From NCBI GenBank assembly GCA_021292165.1, contig CM037879.1, forward strand, positions 161,451,278 to 161,515,277: a stretch of DNA of 64,000 nucleotides. The letters run 5' to 3'. Shown piece after piece: positions 9,850 to 20,686 of the stretch. The DNA comes from Shinisaurus crocodilurus (Eukaryota > Chordata > Lepidosauria > Squamata > Shinisauridae). Every line of letters starts with the position of its first letter. Position 1 is the first letter of the stretch. The position numbers and the translations under genes are program-made. Below the pieces are notes generated by a model that had not been told where the DNA came from, made no database searches, and worked only from the letters and a program-made list of their open reading frames with translations.

Positions 9850-11611
9850 TTTTTGGTAGAAAGGCAGGGTACAAATCAAATGAATAAATAAAGGCTGATG
9901 TTGGGGCTAGCTCCCCTAGCCCCTCAAGTTACATCAAATAAAGAGGGGATAGCCGGCTGGGTCCAGGAGGTTGTAAACACCTCCTTGAGAGAGGGAGTGG
10001 TGCCGGCCTCTTTGAAGGAGGCGGTGATTAGGCCACTCCTCAAAAAGCCTAACCTGGACCCGGATGATGTTAATAACTACAGGCCGGTAGCTAATATCCC
10101 ATTCCTGGGCAAGGTGCTTGAGCGGGTGTTTGCTGGTCAACTCCAGGCACTCTTGGATGAAACGGACTATCTAGATCCATTTCAATCTGAATTCAGGCCT
10201 GGTTTTGGAACGGAAACTGCCTTGGTCGCCCTGTGGGATAACCTCTGCCGGGAGAGGGACGGGGGGAAGTGCGACCCTGTTGATTCTCTTGGACCTCTCC
10301 GCAGCTTTCGATACCATCGACCATGGTATCCTTCTGGATAGGTTGTCTGGGTTGGGAGTTGGAGGCACTGCGCTCCAGTGGTTCCGATCCTACTTGGGTG
10401 GCCGATTCCAGAAGGTGGTGCTGGGGGATTACTGCTCTGTCCCTTGGCAGTTATGCCATGGGGTGCCACAGGGCTCTATTTTATCCCCTATGCTGTTTAA
10501 CATCTACATGAAACCACTGGGAGAGGTTATCCGGAGGTGTGGGCTGAGGTGTGATCAATATGCAGATGACACCCAGCTCTATCTCTCCTTTTCATCTAAT
10601 CCAGGTGAGGCAGTGGCTGTTCTGAATCAGTGCCTGGACAGAGTAATGGACTGGATGAGGGCTAATAAACTGAGACTCAATCCAGATAAGATGGAGGCAC
10701 TGTTAGTGGGTGGTTTGTCTGCACGGCTAAGTGATATTCAACCAGTTCTGGATGGGGTTGCACTCCCCCTGAAGGATCAGGTTCATAGTTTGGGGGTGCT
10801 CTTGGATCCACAACTGTCACTCGAGGCACAGGTCAACTTGGTGGCACGGAGCACTTTTTATCAGCTTAGGCTGATATACCAACTATGTCCTTATCTGGAC
10901 AGAGATAGCCTAGCTACAGTTATCCATGCTCTGGTAACCTCTCGTTTGGATTACTGCAATGCGTTATATGTGGGGCTGCCTTTGAAAACGGTCCGGAAAC
11001 TTCAGCTCGTCCAAAATAGGGCAGTGAGATTATTAACCGGGACTGGCCGACGAGAACATATTATGCCAGTGCTTTCTCATCTGCACTGGCTGCCAGTCTG
11101 TTTCCGGGCCCGATTCAAAGTGCTGGTGCTAACATTTAAAGCCCTAAACGGCTTGGGGCCAGGGTATCTGAAGGATCGTCTCCTCCCATATGTTCCTGCC
11201 CGGACACTAAGATCTGCATCAGCGGTCCTTCTCCAAGAGCCCCTGCCAAAGGAAGTGAGGCAGGTGGCTACCAGGAGGAGGGCCTTTTCTGCTGTGGCAC
11301 CCCGGTTATGGAATGAGCTCCCCAAAGAGGTTCGCCTGGCGCCTACTTTGTATTCTTTCCGGCGCCAGGTGACCTTTTTGTTCTCCCAGGCATTTAAATC
11401 ATTTTAATCATCTTAATCATTTTAATCTTGTAGTTGTTTTTAATTCCATTATTGTAACTGCTGCTGCTAGCTCTGCTGTTTGTTTTTAATCTGTGGTTTT
11501 AAATTTTATATTTTATATTGTATTTTATGATTTTAACTGTTGTAAACCGCCCAGAGCGCTTTGGCTATTGGGCGGTATAAAAATTTATTAAATAAATAAA
11601 TAAATAAATAA
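9850..11611 (+). mobile_element. L2-clade LINE, 5' truncated
   Basis: A short older tail (GAAAGGCAGGGTACAAATC, AATAAATAAA) at 9850-9891 is followed by an L2 copy beginning in the linker before the reverse transcriptase. The 3' untranslated part ends AAACCGCCCAGAGCGC, TTTGGCTATTGGGCGG, then (AAAT)n. The endonuclease domain is missing. This copy is the best-preserved L2 here and serves as reference for fragments at 4240, 27586-30090, 47671, 50190, 51061 and 53080. Confidence 0.9.
9898..11407 (+). pseudogene. L2 reverse transcriptase, frameshifted
   Basis: Two overlapping frames together cover the reverse transcriptase and C-terminal region. The first (9898 to about 10266) carries the N-terminal RT blocks, including NNYRPVANIPFLGKVLERV. 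The second (about 10266-11407) carries [31 protein letters not shown], the catalytic YADDTQLYL and the L2-type C-terminus ([12 protein letters not shown]). The join lies in a G run at 10259-10266, so a one-base indel there is the likely break. No further stop is seen before 11405. Without an endonuclease it cannot act on its own. Confidence 0.85.
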
Positions 11612-12130
11612 ATTCCAACTCCCTATCCCCAAAACAACACTGGGCAGACTCCGTGGGAATGGATTCTGAAACGGAAGGGGAGGGGGAGTTAGAGGAGCAG
11701 TTAGAAGTGGAGCCACTCACGGTTGATAACACAGACCCAGCTGTGCCGTCAAGTTGCAGCCAGAGGGGGGGGGTAGAATCCCTAGGAACAGAGTCCTCGA
11801 TGGGAGGGGAGGCAGAGCTCCTGATGGGGGGGGGAGCCAGCCTCCATGACGGATCCTCACGAGCGATGTCGCTTAAGGAGGCAAGAACAACTGACATGTC
11901 TTCATCACTCTGCTCAGTTGGCTAACAAGGCTTTTGACCCGCCCTAGGGGTGGAGAGGGTTCTCTGGTTTGAGGTTGGGAGTGCGCAAAACGTCTCAGTG
12001 CGGAATCAACTGTTGATCATTCCTGACCTCCCATTGCTGGGATAGATGGTCTTGAATCACTTTCTTTACTTTTGTGTAACACTTTTCTGCAACCGCCTGA
12101 GTTGCCCTGCTTTTTATAAGCTTTACAAAG
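11612..12130 (+). repeat. Unclassified segment with an acidic open frame
   Basis: A 90-residue frame (11653-11925) is rich in Glu, Ser and Gly and starts without homology that I recognise. Downstream sequence resembles untranslated repeat DNA. It could be a piece of an LTR element, but no LTR was found. Confidence 0.25.
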
Positions 12131-12814
12131 AAACCCGTGAGCTGTGCCTGATGTTCTGCCTAGAGGGAGGGGAGTAGGAGCACATGTGAGAGACACAACA
12201 GCTATGTAACCAAAACAGGGCTACTGAGAAACAAGAAGGATGTATCAGCATGCTGGGGGGAAACCCAAGGGTTGCAGAAGAAACCCAAGGGGTTGCTGCA
12301 AACTGTATCTGAGGGCAGAAATGGCCGTTTGCAGCATAGAGAGTTGCTATCTTTCTTCCCGGTAGCTGCGAGGATAAAGGTAGCAACAATGTGGACGTCT
12401 CTGAAGGAACCATCTATACAGTGCTGGTTGACCAAAGTGTGGAACCTTGCCTGATGAAGAAGCTTACAAAACAGCTTTGTGTGCAAAGATACTAATTACT
12501 GGACAACTTTTATGCAATTTGGCACCCATTTATAGACTAAGCTCTGCATAATGCAACAGATTTAAGGCCACCTGGGAACCTTTGGAAAGATCTCTTGGGA
12601 TGAACAGGACCTGTCCCAAAACCCCAACCCACCCCTTCAATAACAGTTGCCTGTGGTATGTCAACAAACCTTTTGTACATGTTGGCTTTGGGGATATCAC
12701 AACATCTCTCATGATGGAGTGTTGTGATGGAGTTTGTGAGGTGGGGTGTGTGTTGGGTTATGTTATGTTATGCTATTATGCCATATTGAAAAAAACTTTA
12801 AAAAGAAAAGTAAA
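12131..12814. other. No gene; one weak hammerhead-like string
   Basis: At 12451 CTGATGAAGAAGCTTAC is followed by AGCTTTGTGTGCAAAG. It recalls a Penelope-type hammerhead, but the last box lacks the required GAAA. Nothing else recognised. Confidence 0.3.
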
Positions 12815-13030
12815 AACCTAAGGGGGCACATGCCCCCAAATAGCCCTATGAGGACTGAGCATGCCGAGTGCCTGTTGCATCTGTGGTGTGGGAAGGGAAG
12901 AACAGAAAACCTGGGAGGAGATGGAATGGAATTGAGTATCCTGAAAGAAGGCCTGGCTGACTGGAACACTGAACTGGAGCACTCCACACTGAAACTTTTT
13001 GTTGCAGTCCTACTTTGTACCTCTATTTCC
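12815..13030 (+). repeat. Dispersed repeat family, copy 1
   Basis: Ordered blocks GGACTGAGCATGCCGAGTG, GGAATTGAGTATCCTGAAAG, GGCTGACTGGAACACTGAAC and CACACTGAAACTTTTTGTTG recur at 42535-42870 and in part at 13140-13560. Class unknown. Confidence 0.5.
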
Positions 13031-13214
13031 CAGGTGCAGGGGTGAATGCCAGCCATTAGCCAAAATGTCACCATCCATATACAAAAGATATGCATTAGCG
13101 GGCAAACCCACAAGGTTTGCAGAAGTACTAAAATCTTAAGGGGGGAAATCTAATTGGGGGCAAACTCCCAAAACAGCCCAATGCGGACTGTTCAGTGTCC
13201 ATATAACACTGGAT

Positions 13215-13448
13215 CAGAGCCAGTGTGGCATAGTGGTGAGAGTGTTGGACTGGGACTCAGGAGATCCGGGTTCTAGTCCCCGCTCGGCCATGAAACTCAC
13301 TGGGTGACTTTGGCCCAGTCACGGACTCTCAGCCTAACCTACCTCACAGGGTTGTTGTGAGGATAAAATGGAGAGGAGGAGGAGGATTATGTAAGCCGCC
13401 TTGGGTTCCTTGCAGGAAAAAAGACGGGGTATAAATATAATAAATACA
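13215..13448 (+). mobile_element. tRNA-headed SINE
   Basis: Head GAGCCAGTGTGGCATAGTGG, B box GGTTCTAGTCC, body and AAATATAATAAATACA tail. The tail grades into the GATA microsatellite. Confidence 0.9.
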
Positions 13449-13449
13449 T

Positions 13450-13514
<65 letters not shown>
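13449..13514. repeat. (GATA)n microsatellite
   Basis: About sixteen uninterrupted GATA units, apparently grown from the SINE tail. Confidence 0.95.
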
Positions 13515-13515
<1 letters not shown>

Positions 13516-13560
13516 CATGGGGAGGGGGAATGAAATCAGCTGGCTGGCTGGAAGTGTCCA

Positions 13561-13840
13561 GTGAAGAGGAAGGTGTGGCAGCAGCAGCCCAGATTTCAAA
13601 TCACTGCTAATCATTTGGCAGGACCAGCTACTGTAGCTAAGAGCTAAGACAAGATGCATGGGGGGGGGGGGGTAAAGGGGAGAGTGGACAGTGGACAGTT
13701 ATATCTGTCTGTCTCTTCTTCTTCGATTGTCCTTTGCTCCATTTCTTTCCTCTTTCCTCCTCCAAAAGAAATGAGCTTTTTTAATATGAAAACGAGAAGG
13801 GCATAAATAGAGCATGCACAGAGAGAGGAGGGGAAAGAGG
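13561..13840. other. No gene seen
   Basis: Includes a G run near 13660. No supportable feature. Confidence 0.4.
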
Positions 13841-13930
13841 ACAACTCCCATGACCCCTCACCATTGGCTATGCTGGCTAGGGCTGATGGGAGTTGTATGC
13901 CAAACAATCTGGAGGCCCACAAGTTACCAA
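13841..13930. mobile_element. Palindromic MITE, partial
   Basis: ACAACTCCCATGACCCCTCA and the inverse arm GCTGATGGGAGTTGTATGCC flank CATTGGCTATGCTGGCT. Outer left terminus missing. Confidence 0.65.
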
Positions 13931-14215
13931 TCCCTGGATTATAGATAGGCTAACCGCATTATTATATTATAGGTTACATTTAATTGGGCTACTTTCTTTC
14001 TGTACCTACTTACCATGAACCTGGCGAACAAGGGTGATAAGTTCACCTTAAAAACATTAAGGGTGAGGGAACAGCTCCCACCCCCATAGGTGTTGGCATG
14101 TCACAGCCTCTCACCCTGATTTACACTCCCAACTGTTAAAACACTAACAAAATACCTAGCATTACAATGGTGTATGAGAGAAAGTCAGAAGGGAAGGCTT
14201 ATATTTTGCAGGAAC
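13931..14215. other. No gene seen
   Basis: No supportable feature. Confidence 0.4.
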
Positions 14216-14223
14216 CCCTAGAG

Positions 14224-14364
14224 CAGGGGTGGAGAATGTGACACCCTCCAGATGGTGTTGGTCTACAACTCTCATCATCCCTCACCATTGGCTATGCTGG
14301 CAGGGGGCTGATGGGAGTTGCAGTCCAACCATTTCTGGAGAGCCACACATAGTTCCCCACCCTG
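14224..14364. mobile_element. Palindromic hAT-type MITE, complete
   Basis: Ends are CAGGGGTGGAGAATGTG and, reverse-complemented, CAGGGTGGGGAACTATG. Inner arms contain CTACAACTCTCATCATCCC and GATGGGAGTTGCAGTCC. Flanks CCCTAGAG and CCCTAGAC agree at seven of eight positions. Confidence 0.85.
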
Positions 14365-14904
14365 CCCTAGACAGTGCAGCACATTTCACCCACGCTTATG
14401 GAAGAAGCAAAGGAATGCACTTGGGGACACCACTGGGGAACAGGCTAACCCTGTTCCCAGTCCCTGAGAAACAAGCCTGCTCCCATCCTCACAGCCCCCA
14501 TCCCAGGATCTGTCTGATAAGCCCGCTTCACATGTTATATGTGGGGAGAAGACTCCATGCATAGAAAAGTCAGCAGGGTGATGGGCCACTAGTCCTGTCC
14601 CCAACATCAGCACAGGTGTAAACTCTCATGCCTTAATTCCAAACTGAACCAAAACAAAAAAGAAAGTTGCTCCATGCAAACTGTAACCTAAAAGGTTTAA
14701 AAAAACAAAAAAAAACAATGAAGCCAACATCTAATGTAAATAGTTATTTAAGTAAGGTAGAAAACTAAAACAGTTTATTTTTTGTAACATACAAGGACCT
14801 GATGCACAGGATCATCAAATGAACTGCTGTATTCTGAAGTCACAAAATGTCCATATGAAAATCTCTGGTTCATTTGATTTTTTTTTTAATTTTGATTTTT
14901 TTAA
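14365..14904. other. No gene seen
   Basis: Short frames only, A-rich from 14640. Confidence 0.4.
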
Positions 14905-15058
14905 GGCCATAGCTTAGTGGTACTGCACATGATTTGCATGCATCTCCAGGTATGCTGAGAAAGAGTCCTGCCTGAAACCCTAGAGAGCTACTGCCCATCA
15001 GTGTCAACAATACTGGCCTAAGCGGACCAATGGGCTAACTCAGTTCCTATGTTCTTAT
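14905..15058 (+). mobile_element. Second tRNA-headed SINE family
   Basis: CATAGCTTAGTGGTACTGC (A-box region) and GATTTGCATGCATCTCCAGG are followed by CCTGAAACCCTAGAGAGCTG-like sequence, GTCAACAATACTGG and CAGTTCCTATGTTCTT. The B box is deleted. A reversed copy lies at 31048-31252. Confidence 0.65.
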
Positions 15059-15451
15059 ACTGCCAAATAAGAAGTCCAAAATTCAGTGGAGACCAAACTC
15101 AGTAATGGTGGATGGGTAGAACATAAAGCTTGTTACCAAAGTTCAAAAATACTTACAATCTGCAATGTAAAAACTCATCTTTAGTAGAACAACCAGTCAG
15201 CTGCTTCTGTGGTCGTAAAATGGTTTTCTGATAGAGTCTGTTTGTTTTTTTACATTGCAAGTGTATGTGTTCTTTTGAACTTCGAAGATTGACCCTATTG
15301 GAAGCCTTATATTCTGCCCCTTTGCCTCTAAGGATTATAAACTTGGATATTGGATCTCTGAAGAGTTTGGTATAATATTACCAGCATCGAAAAACTGCAG
15401 GACTGTTATTGCAATTGTTACTCTGTTCGATTACTTTTTTACCATATGGAG
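15059..15451. other. No gene seen
   Basis: No supportable feature. Confidence 0.4.
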
Positions 15452-15586
15452 CAGTGTTCTCCAACCTTGGGTCCCCAGATGTTTTTGGCCTACAACTCCC
15501 AGCATGCCCCAGCCAGCATAGCTGGCTGGGGCATGCTGGGAGTTGTAGGCCAAAAACATCTGGGGACCCAAAGTTGGAGAACACTG
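15452..15586. mobile_element. 135-bp near-perfect palindromic MITE
   Basis: Two 66-bp arms with one mismatch flank a 3-bp centre. Ends are CAGTGTTCTCCAAC. Flanks 15444-15451 and 15587-15594 are both ATATGGAG, a perfect 8-bp target duplication typical of hAT. Each arm contains CCTACAACTCCCAGCATGCC. Confidence 0.95.
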
Positions 15587-15594
15587 ATATGGAG

Positions 15595-16419
15595 GATTCA
15601 TCTCGGCTGCTGAAGTTCACTTCAATTTAGCTCCTCATTAAGATATTGTGGATTCAAATCCAGTGGCTAGTTACCTGTCAACCATTACTGACTTCACTGA
15701 ATTTTGTGCACTTCCAGGGCTGTCTGTAATTTGGCAGTGTATCAGATCAGCCAGGGATTTTCATATAGACATTTTGTGACTTTGTAATATAGTCTCTTAA
15801 CCTTAAAAAAAAAAAAAAAAAAAAAAAAGAATTCTTGTATCAGATCAGTATCTTATAAATACTGAGTGTTCCAATTTTGTATTTTACTTAAATATTAATT
15901 CCATCAGTTGTCTGATTTTTTTTAACCTTTTGGAGATACACTTACCGTAATTCCAAATTGAACCATCTCCTCTACTGCTGAAACTTAAAATGGCTGCAAA
16001 CACAATTTACAATTTTGCTGAGTTACCCCTATAGTAAAGGAAGCTTAATGTAAATAAGAAAAAGTCATTTAGGTCTGTGCTGTAGGATATGATATGTGAA
16101 CTTTAGAAAAGCTCTTCTAGCTATCCCAGCAGTACACTACCAGAATCCTAAATAGCAAAAAAAAATTAAAAATGCATTTTGGGGATTGGAGCCTTTAAAT
16201 GTGTACTCATATATTATAAGGAATGTATCTACTAGTTTTATGTAAAGATGGGTCTAGGACAGAAACCTTTTATCAAGACAATAATTTTCTCCCCACACTC
16301 TAGAAACCTGGTTTCTCAAATGACTGAGCAGAAACCTTAATGTATAAGAATTGTCATGATACCCCATGGCTCATCTACTTCAGCATTCTGTCTCTAACAT
16401 TAGTCTACCAAATGATTTA
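15595..16419. other. No gene; poly(A) run
   Basis: A run of 24 A at 15805-15828 could be a retroposon tail, but no body was recognised upstream. Confidence 0.4.
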
Positions 16420-16554
16420 GGGCATAATCCTATACATGTTTAGACTGAACAAAGGCCTACAATTCCCAGCATCCCTCCACTAGCCTTGTTGACTGTGTGG
16501 CATGCTGGGAAATCCAGGATATTTTCCAGTCTAAACATGCATAGGATTGCACCG
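16420..16554. mobile_element. PIF/Harbinger-like MITE
   Basis: Inverted ends GGGCATAATCCTATACATG and CATGCATAGGATTGCACCG, with CTACAATTCCCAGCATCCC and GGCATGCTGGGAAATCC inside. TTA flanks both sides (16417-16419, 16555-16557), the expected 3-bp duplication. Confidence 0.75.
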
Positions 16555-16667
16555 TTAGGGAAGTTCACAGGCAAGGTGAGATTGGATGTTATTTTCCCTG
16601 CCATCTAGTAATCCAAGATATAAGACTACCAGTCTTATACCTTGGATTATTAGAGGTTGGGTAGACT

Positions 16668-16924
16668 TGTTCGCACATAATGCCAAACCATGGTTTGTGG
16701 CTTCAGGAAAGAGTCTTGTGCTCACACATTCCCTCCTTCTGTCACACAGTTAATTAGTTGCTTCCTCTTTTATGGAAACCATAGTTTGCCATTATGTCCA
16801 ATTAGCAAACTATGGTTTAGGCATGCCTTGCAAACCAGGATTGCAAACCAGCTTAAACCTATGGTTTGCAATCCCGGTCTGGACAGAAAGCATGCAAACT
16901 ATAGTTTGCCAGTTCAGATGTAAC
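16668..16924. mobile_element. MITE rich in AAACCATGGTTTG
   Basis: Alternating direct and inverted copies of CAAACCATGGTTTG and CAAACTATGGTTT run between GCACATAATGCCAAACC and TTTGCCAGTTCAGATG. Looks like a foldback DNA element. Exact ends are uncertain. Confidence 0.5.
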
Positions 16925-17503
16925 AACAAACAACAGCTGGCACTAAAGCAGAAGTAACTAATTGCAATTAGGGGAGGATGGTTTGATATTATATTTATTA
17001 TTTTATTGATGTTATTTTTTATTATGATGTTGCATCTAAATTGGTGTCTAAACATAAACATTTATTTTCTTTACATCACACCCAGTAACAACTGATAGGT
17101 CTAAAAATCTTCTCATTTATCCAATCCTTACAAAAATTATGCTGGCAACTCTCAAAGTAGCTTGTGGTAATTCTCAAAGTACTTTGCGGTAATTAACAGC
17201 ATTAATTTTGGATCATATAAAGTACTTCCTTATTAGTCTTTAACTAATATGGCTCCATCTTCTTGCATTCTCAAAAAAAAAAAATCTCTGCCTGTGCATA
17301 TTCACTTTTTATATATTACTCATACCTTTAAAATTGCTACTTGCTACTGTATTTCCTCCTTGGTTACATTTCTTTGGTTGCACTTTTTGGTTGTACTAAG
17401 CTAAAAACAAAAACAAAATCCAAACCAAAACATCCACGCACACCCCACTTGTTTGTCTCTTTGGTCCTTGGGGAGATAATGTACCCTCCTTGATTATTTT
17501 ACA
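16925..17503. other. No gene seen
   Basis: A+T-rich. No supportable feature. Confidence 0.4.
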
Positions 17504-17590
17504 GTGCAATCCTATGCATGTCTACTCAAAAGTAAGTCCCACTGATTTCAATGGGGCTTGCTTCCAGGTCAGTGGGTATTGGATTGCCAC
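17504..17590. mobile_element. Short palindromic MITE (GCAATCCTATGCATG family)
   Basis: Starts TGCAATCCTATGCATG, contains AAAAGTAAGTCCCACTG and CAATGGGGCTTGCTTCCAGG, ends with inverted GGTATTGGATTGCCACC. Confidence 0.65.
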
Positions 17591-17622
17591 CTCACTGTGC
17601 ACATTTGGCTGAAATCCTATAC

Positions 17623-18646
17623 CAGTGATGGCGAACCTATGGCATGGGTGCCACAGCTGGCACGCAGGGACCTCTCTGTGGGCACTTGAGCAATTGGTCA
17701 CCAGATCGCGAAAAGACTGTCCCCTTCTGCAAAACACTAATTATTTTGTTCTTTCTCACAGTGTGGAACAGAATGATTTTATTCTAGAATTCCTGTTACA
17801 GAATTCTTTTCTACATTGTTATCACATTTAAAAGATTTTGAAGAATGATGCACAGAGCATGGCTTGGATGTAAAGCCCTAACAGTTGACCTGAGTGCTGC
17901 ATGTGTTGCTCTCAAACTAACGGAGTATGAGCCAAGGTTTGACAAATTATCAGCATGCATGCAATAGCAAAAATCACATTAATTGTGAAAAGCATGCCCA
18001 ATGCAAACTTTTACCTAATGCAGTGTTTGCAGTCCAAGACATAAAGTGTTTAAAATGTGTTAAGCACGTTTAGTTTTCTTCTTTATCTTGCTCATCCTAG
18101 TACAGGTTGACTTTTACTTTTACTAATCCGACACCTGTAGAAGCAGGGAAAGGACCCGGGGTAAAGCTTGCCCCATACAATCTCAGTCTGGCATATAATC
18201 ATATTACAAGTTGAGAATCCCTTATCCAAAAATACATGTGCCTAATTCTTTAAAAAGTTTGCATAAATTCCCTTCAGGCTATGTGTACAATGTAGTACTA
18301 TAATAATTTTTTGAGTTGATTTTTTTTTCAACAAAAAACTGTTTGTATCATTGAAAGCTCTGTTATTGTGTTTTTCTTTTAAGACAAAAGATGTTAATTA
18401 GTTCAGACAACTGTATGAGTTGTTTTTCTAAAACTAAAACCTCAGCATTCAGGTTTAATTGAAAGCTAAGCAGGGTCAGGCCTGGTTATTACTTGGATGG
18501 GAGACCCCTCCTCTAGTTTCCTGCATTGAGCAGGGGGTTGGACTCGATAGCCTTGTGGGCTCCTTCCAACTCTATGATCTATGAATTCTAAGTTGGTTCT
18601 CTGTTGCAGTTTGGGCACTCGGGCTCAAAAAGGTTCGCCATCACTG
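17623..18646 (+). mobile_element. 1,024-bp hAT deletion derivative
   Basis: Ends are CAGTGATGGCGAACCT on both sides (right end reverse-complemented). Flanks 17615-17622 and 18647-18654 are both TCCTATAC, a perfect 8-bp duplication. Around 17890-17985 the plus strand retains a decayed transposase piece (LTEYEPRFDKLSA). A 5S-type SINE has inserted at 18460-18589. Confidence 0.95.
18460..18589 (+). mobile_element. 5S rRNA-derived SINE, 5' truncated
   Basis: Begins at GAAAGCTAAGCAGGGTCAGG, so the upstream head is lost, but the 5S-like A to C box span and the CR1-like 3' end are intact. It is younger than the hAT element that hosts it. Confidence 0.9.
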
Positions 18647-18739
18647 TCCTATACCAACTTACCTTGGAGTAAGGCCCATTGCATTCAATGGGTCCTACTT
18701 TGGAATAGACATGTATAGGATTGTGCTGTTGCTTGGGAG

Positions 18740-19793
18740 GAAGCTCCAATGAACACAGTGGGACTTGCTTCTGAGTAAACAGGCATTGGGTGAGTTTGCA
18801 CAACATGGCAAACCACCCTGCGAATAAGTTACACAGCGTGGGTTGTTCATGAAACAACCAAGGATGCATCCGACAGACTATAGGGCTCACCATGGGTTGT
18901 CCCAGCTTGTTTAAGGAAATCATCCAAATTGGTTATTTCCTATAATGCCTCTCCTCCCCAACATTGTTCTGCTATGTTAAAATATAATTTCTGAAACTCC
19001 TTGAGAGATATGTCAGTGTCAGTGACAAAAAATAAACTACATTAAAATGAGCTAAGATTGCATTGTTTAGGTCACTATGAACCCTGTATAAAAGCATGGC
19101 ATTTTTACAATTAAGATATACCATGCACAAATTATCAACACAGTTTTATAGCATCAAAATAAAAATAGGGGACAGAATGCCATCGTTCTTTTATTTCATA
19201 AGGAAGTCCTGGAACAACTGACAGGTTTCCCTGGATCCCAGCGTTTTTCTCCAAAGCAAGATCCTAAATAGATAATATTTTTGAGGCCTGTTAATCATAA
19301 GAAAACTAATCTATCAACATATAAGCAGTACTAGAAACGTAGCATAAAGTTAATTCGAAAGTGGGCCAATTCCATGGTCACATATGCTGCAGGGGGAGGG
19401 GAGGGACTGTTTTCTATTAGCAGACCGAGACCTAAGCCAAGGGGTTTATTATCGCATGGCATATGGGGAACTGTTTGTGTAAGTCTTGTTAAAATACCAC
19501 AGCTTATCACTCTACTGAAACCTGTTTTGTGCTGCCAATAGTTCATCTGACTGCAGTGACATCAAGTGTTTTGAAGGCTTGAACAAAACACACAGCAAAA
19601 GAAAGTAGCGCTATATATCATCTGGTGTTCTATCTAAATAAAGTCCCACTGCAATGATCCTTGGTTCGTATTGACTCTGGTTGAACAAAAATTACTCACT
19701 GTATTTTGTGTTTGTTTTGATAAGTGAGATTTTTTGCACTCACCATATCAGTGATGTGCTTTTCTGTTCCATTTTCTTTCTTCTTTCTGGCAT
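18740..19793. other. No gene; MITE-like traces near 18788-18920
   Basis: ACAACATGGCAAACCACCC and CACCATGGGTTGTCCCAGC are weakly inverted. Nothing else supportable. Confidence 0.35.
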
Positions 19794-19970
19794 TATTTAT
19801 TTATTCCAGTTATCCTCAAATGGCAGCATACATGGTCTCCTTCCATTTTATCCTCACAACAACCTTCAGAAGTAGGTTATGCTGAGAGATAGTGGGTTGT
19901 AGCCAATGTTAGTCTAAATTAATTCCCATTCATTTCAATTGGTTTACTCTACATGGGACAACACTGGATA

Positions 19971-20686
19971 TAAATATAATAATATTACAAACATAGTTAT
20001 AATATAATATTGCAAATAGAATTTAAAATAAACAATAAACAGTCCTCTAGTGTCACTTACATACACATTATCATAACTGGTTTCTCTTGTGGGCTATACA
20101 AATTTACTCTACCCTTGGATACAGAGTCCAAGCCCTACGGAGGAGTTGGCCGCAGTGTTAATACATTTCTTTTTGCTTTTAAAAAAGAGTTTGCAACAGT
20201 CCTGCTCAGCTGAGGGTGAGAGAAGGAATTAATCATCTTGGGCATGGGAGGAAATGTATGAGCTCTGCCATTCAGTACACCCAGATATATACTGCATGTT
20301 GAGAAGTCATGAACCTAAATAGTTCGATATTCACTGGTTTTATGTAAGACATCTTAAACCACAAGATATCAGGGCTGTAATTTATGTTGATTCCCCCCCC
20401 CCCCCACTGATGAGGACCATTAAGGTCGAAATATGTTTGGGATAGGGCATTGAAATTTTGTATAGCCCGCTACAGAAACCAGTTATGACCATGAGTATGT
20501 AAGTGACACTAGAGGACTGTTTATTGATTATTTTAAATTCTATTTGCAATATTATACTATAACTATGTTTGTAATGTTATATTAAAATTCATTTTATATT
20601 GGATAGGTGCACATATATATGTAATTTCCTAAAACCTACATTGTTCTGTGATCTAAGAGTGATTTAGGATAGAACTCTTTTTTTGT
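19971..20686 (+). mobile_element. Penelope-like element with inverted terminal arms
   Basis: Flanks GACAACACTGGATA (19957-19970) and GACAACATTGGATA (20687-20700) are a 14-bp target duplication with one change. Inside, arms 19981-20105 and 20455-20580 are inverted copies (for example CCTCTAGTGTCACTTACATA). A hammerhead-like core lies at 20403-20441. There is no open reading frame for a reverse transcriptase, so this is a terminal-repeat-only copy. Confidence 0.75.
20403..20441 (+). ncRNA. Hammerhead-ribozyme-like motif
   Basis: CTGATGA (20407-20413), one extra G, stem II GACC/GGTC (20415-20418 with 20424-20427), loop ATTAA, then GAAA (20428-20431). Stem I pairs CCCA (20403-20406) with TGGG (20438-20441). 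Core boxes are all intact. Cleavage is expected in the GTT at 20435-20437 but is untested. Confidence 0.7.

Larger units (their letters stand above)
13140..13560 (+). repeat. Dispersed repeat family, copy 2, split by a SINE
   Basis: The start (CCCAATGCGGACTGTTCAGTG) and end (CAGCTGGCTGGCTGGAAG) belong to the family at 12815. The SINE at 13215 and its GATA repeat lie between them. Confidence 0.5.
17609..18739. mobile_element. Second copy of the same MITE, split by hAT
   Basis: The left piece GGCTGAAATCCTATAC and the right piece (from 18655: CAACTTACCTTGGAGTAAGG to ACATGTATAGGATTGTGCTG) form one MITE once the hAT insertion is removed. Confidence 0.7.

Noticed and set aside
10259..10275. Programmed frameshift in the L2 reverse transcriptase
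   Set aside because: The break falls inside the RT domain at a G run in a truncated, dead copy. A simple indel is enough.
12451..12490. Fourth clear hammerhead motif
   Set aside because: CTGATGA is present, but the GAAA box reads CAAA and the proposed stem II is irregular.
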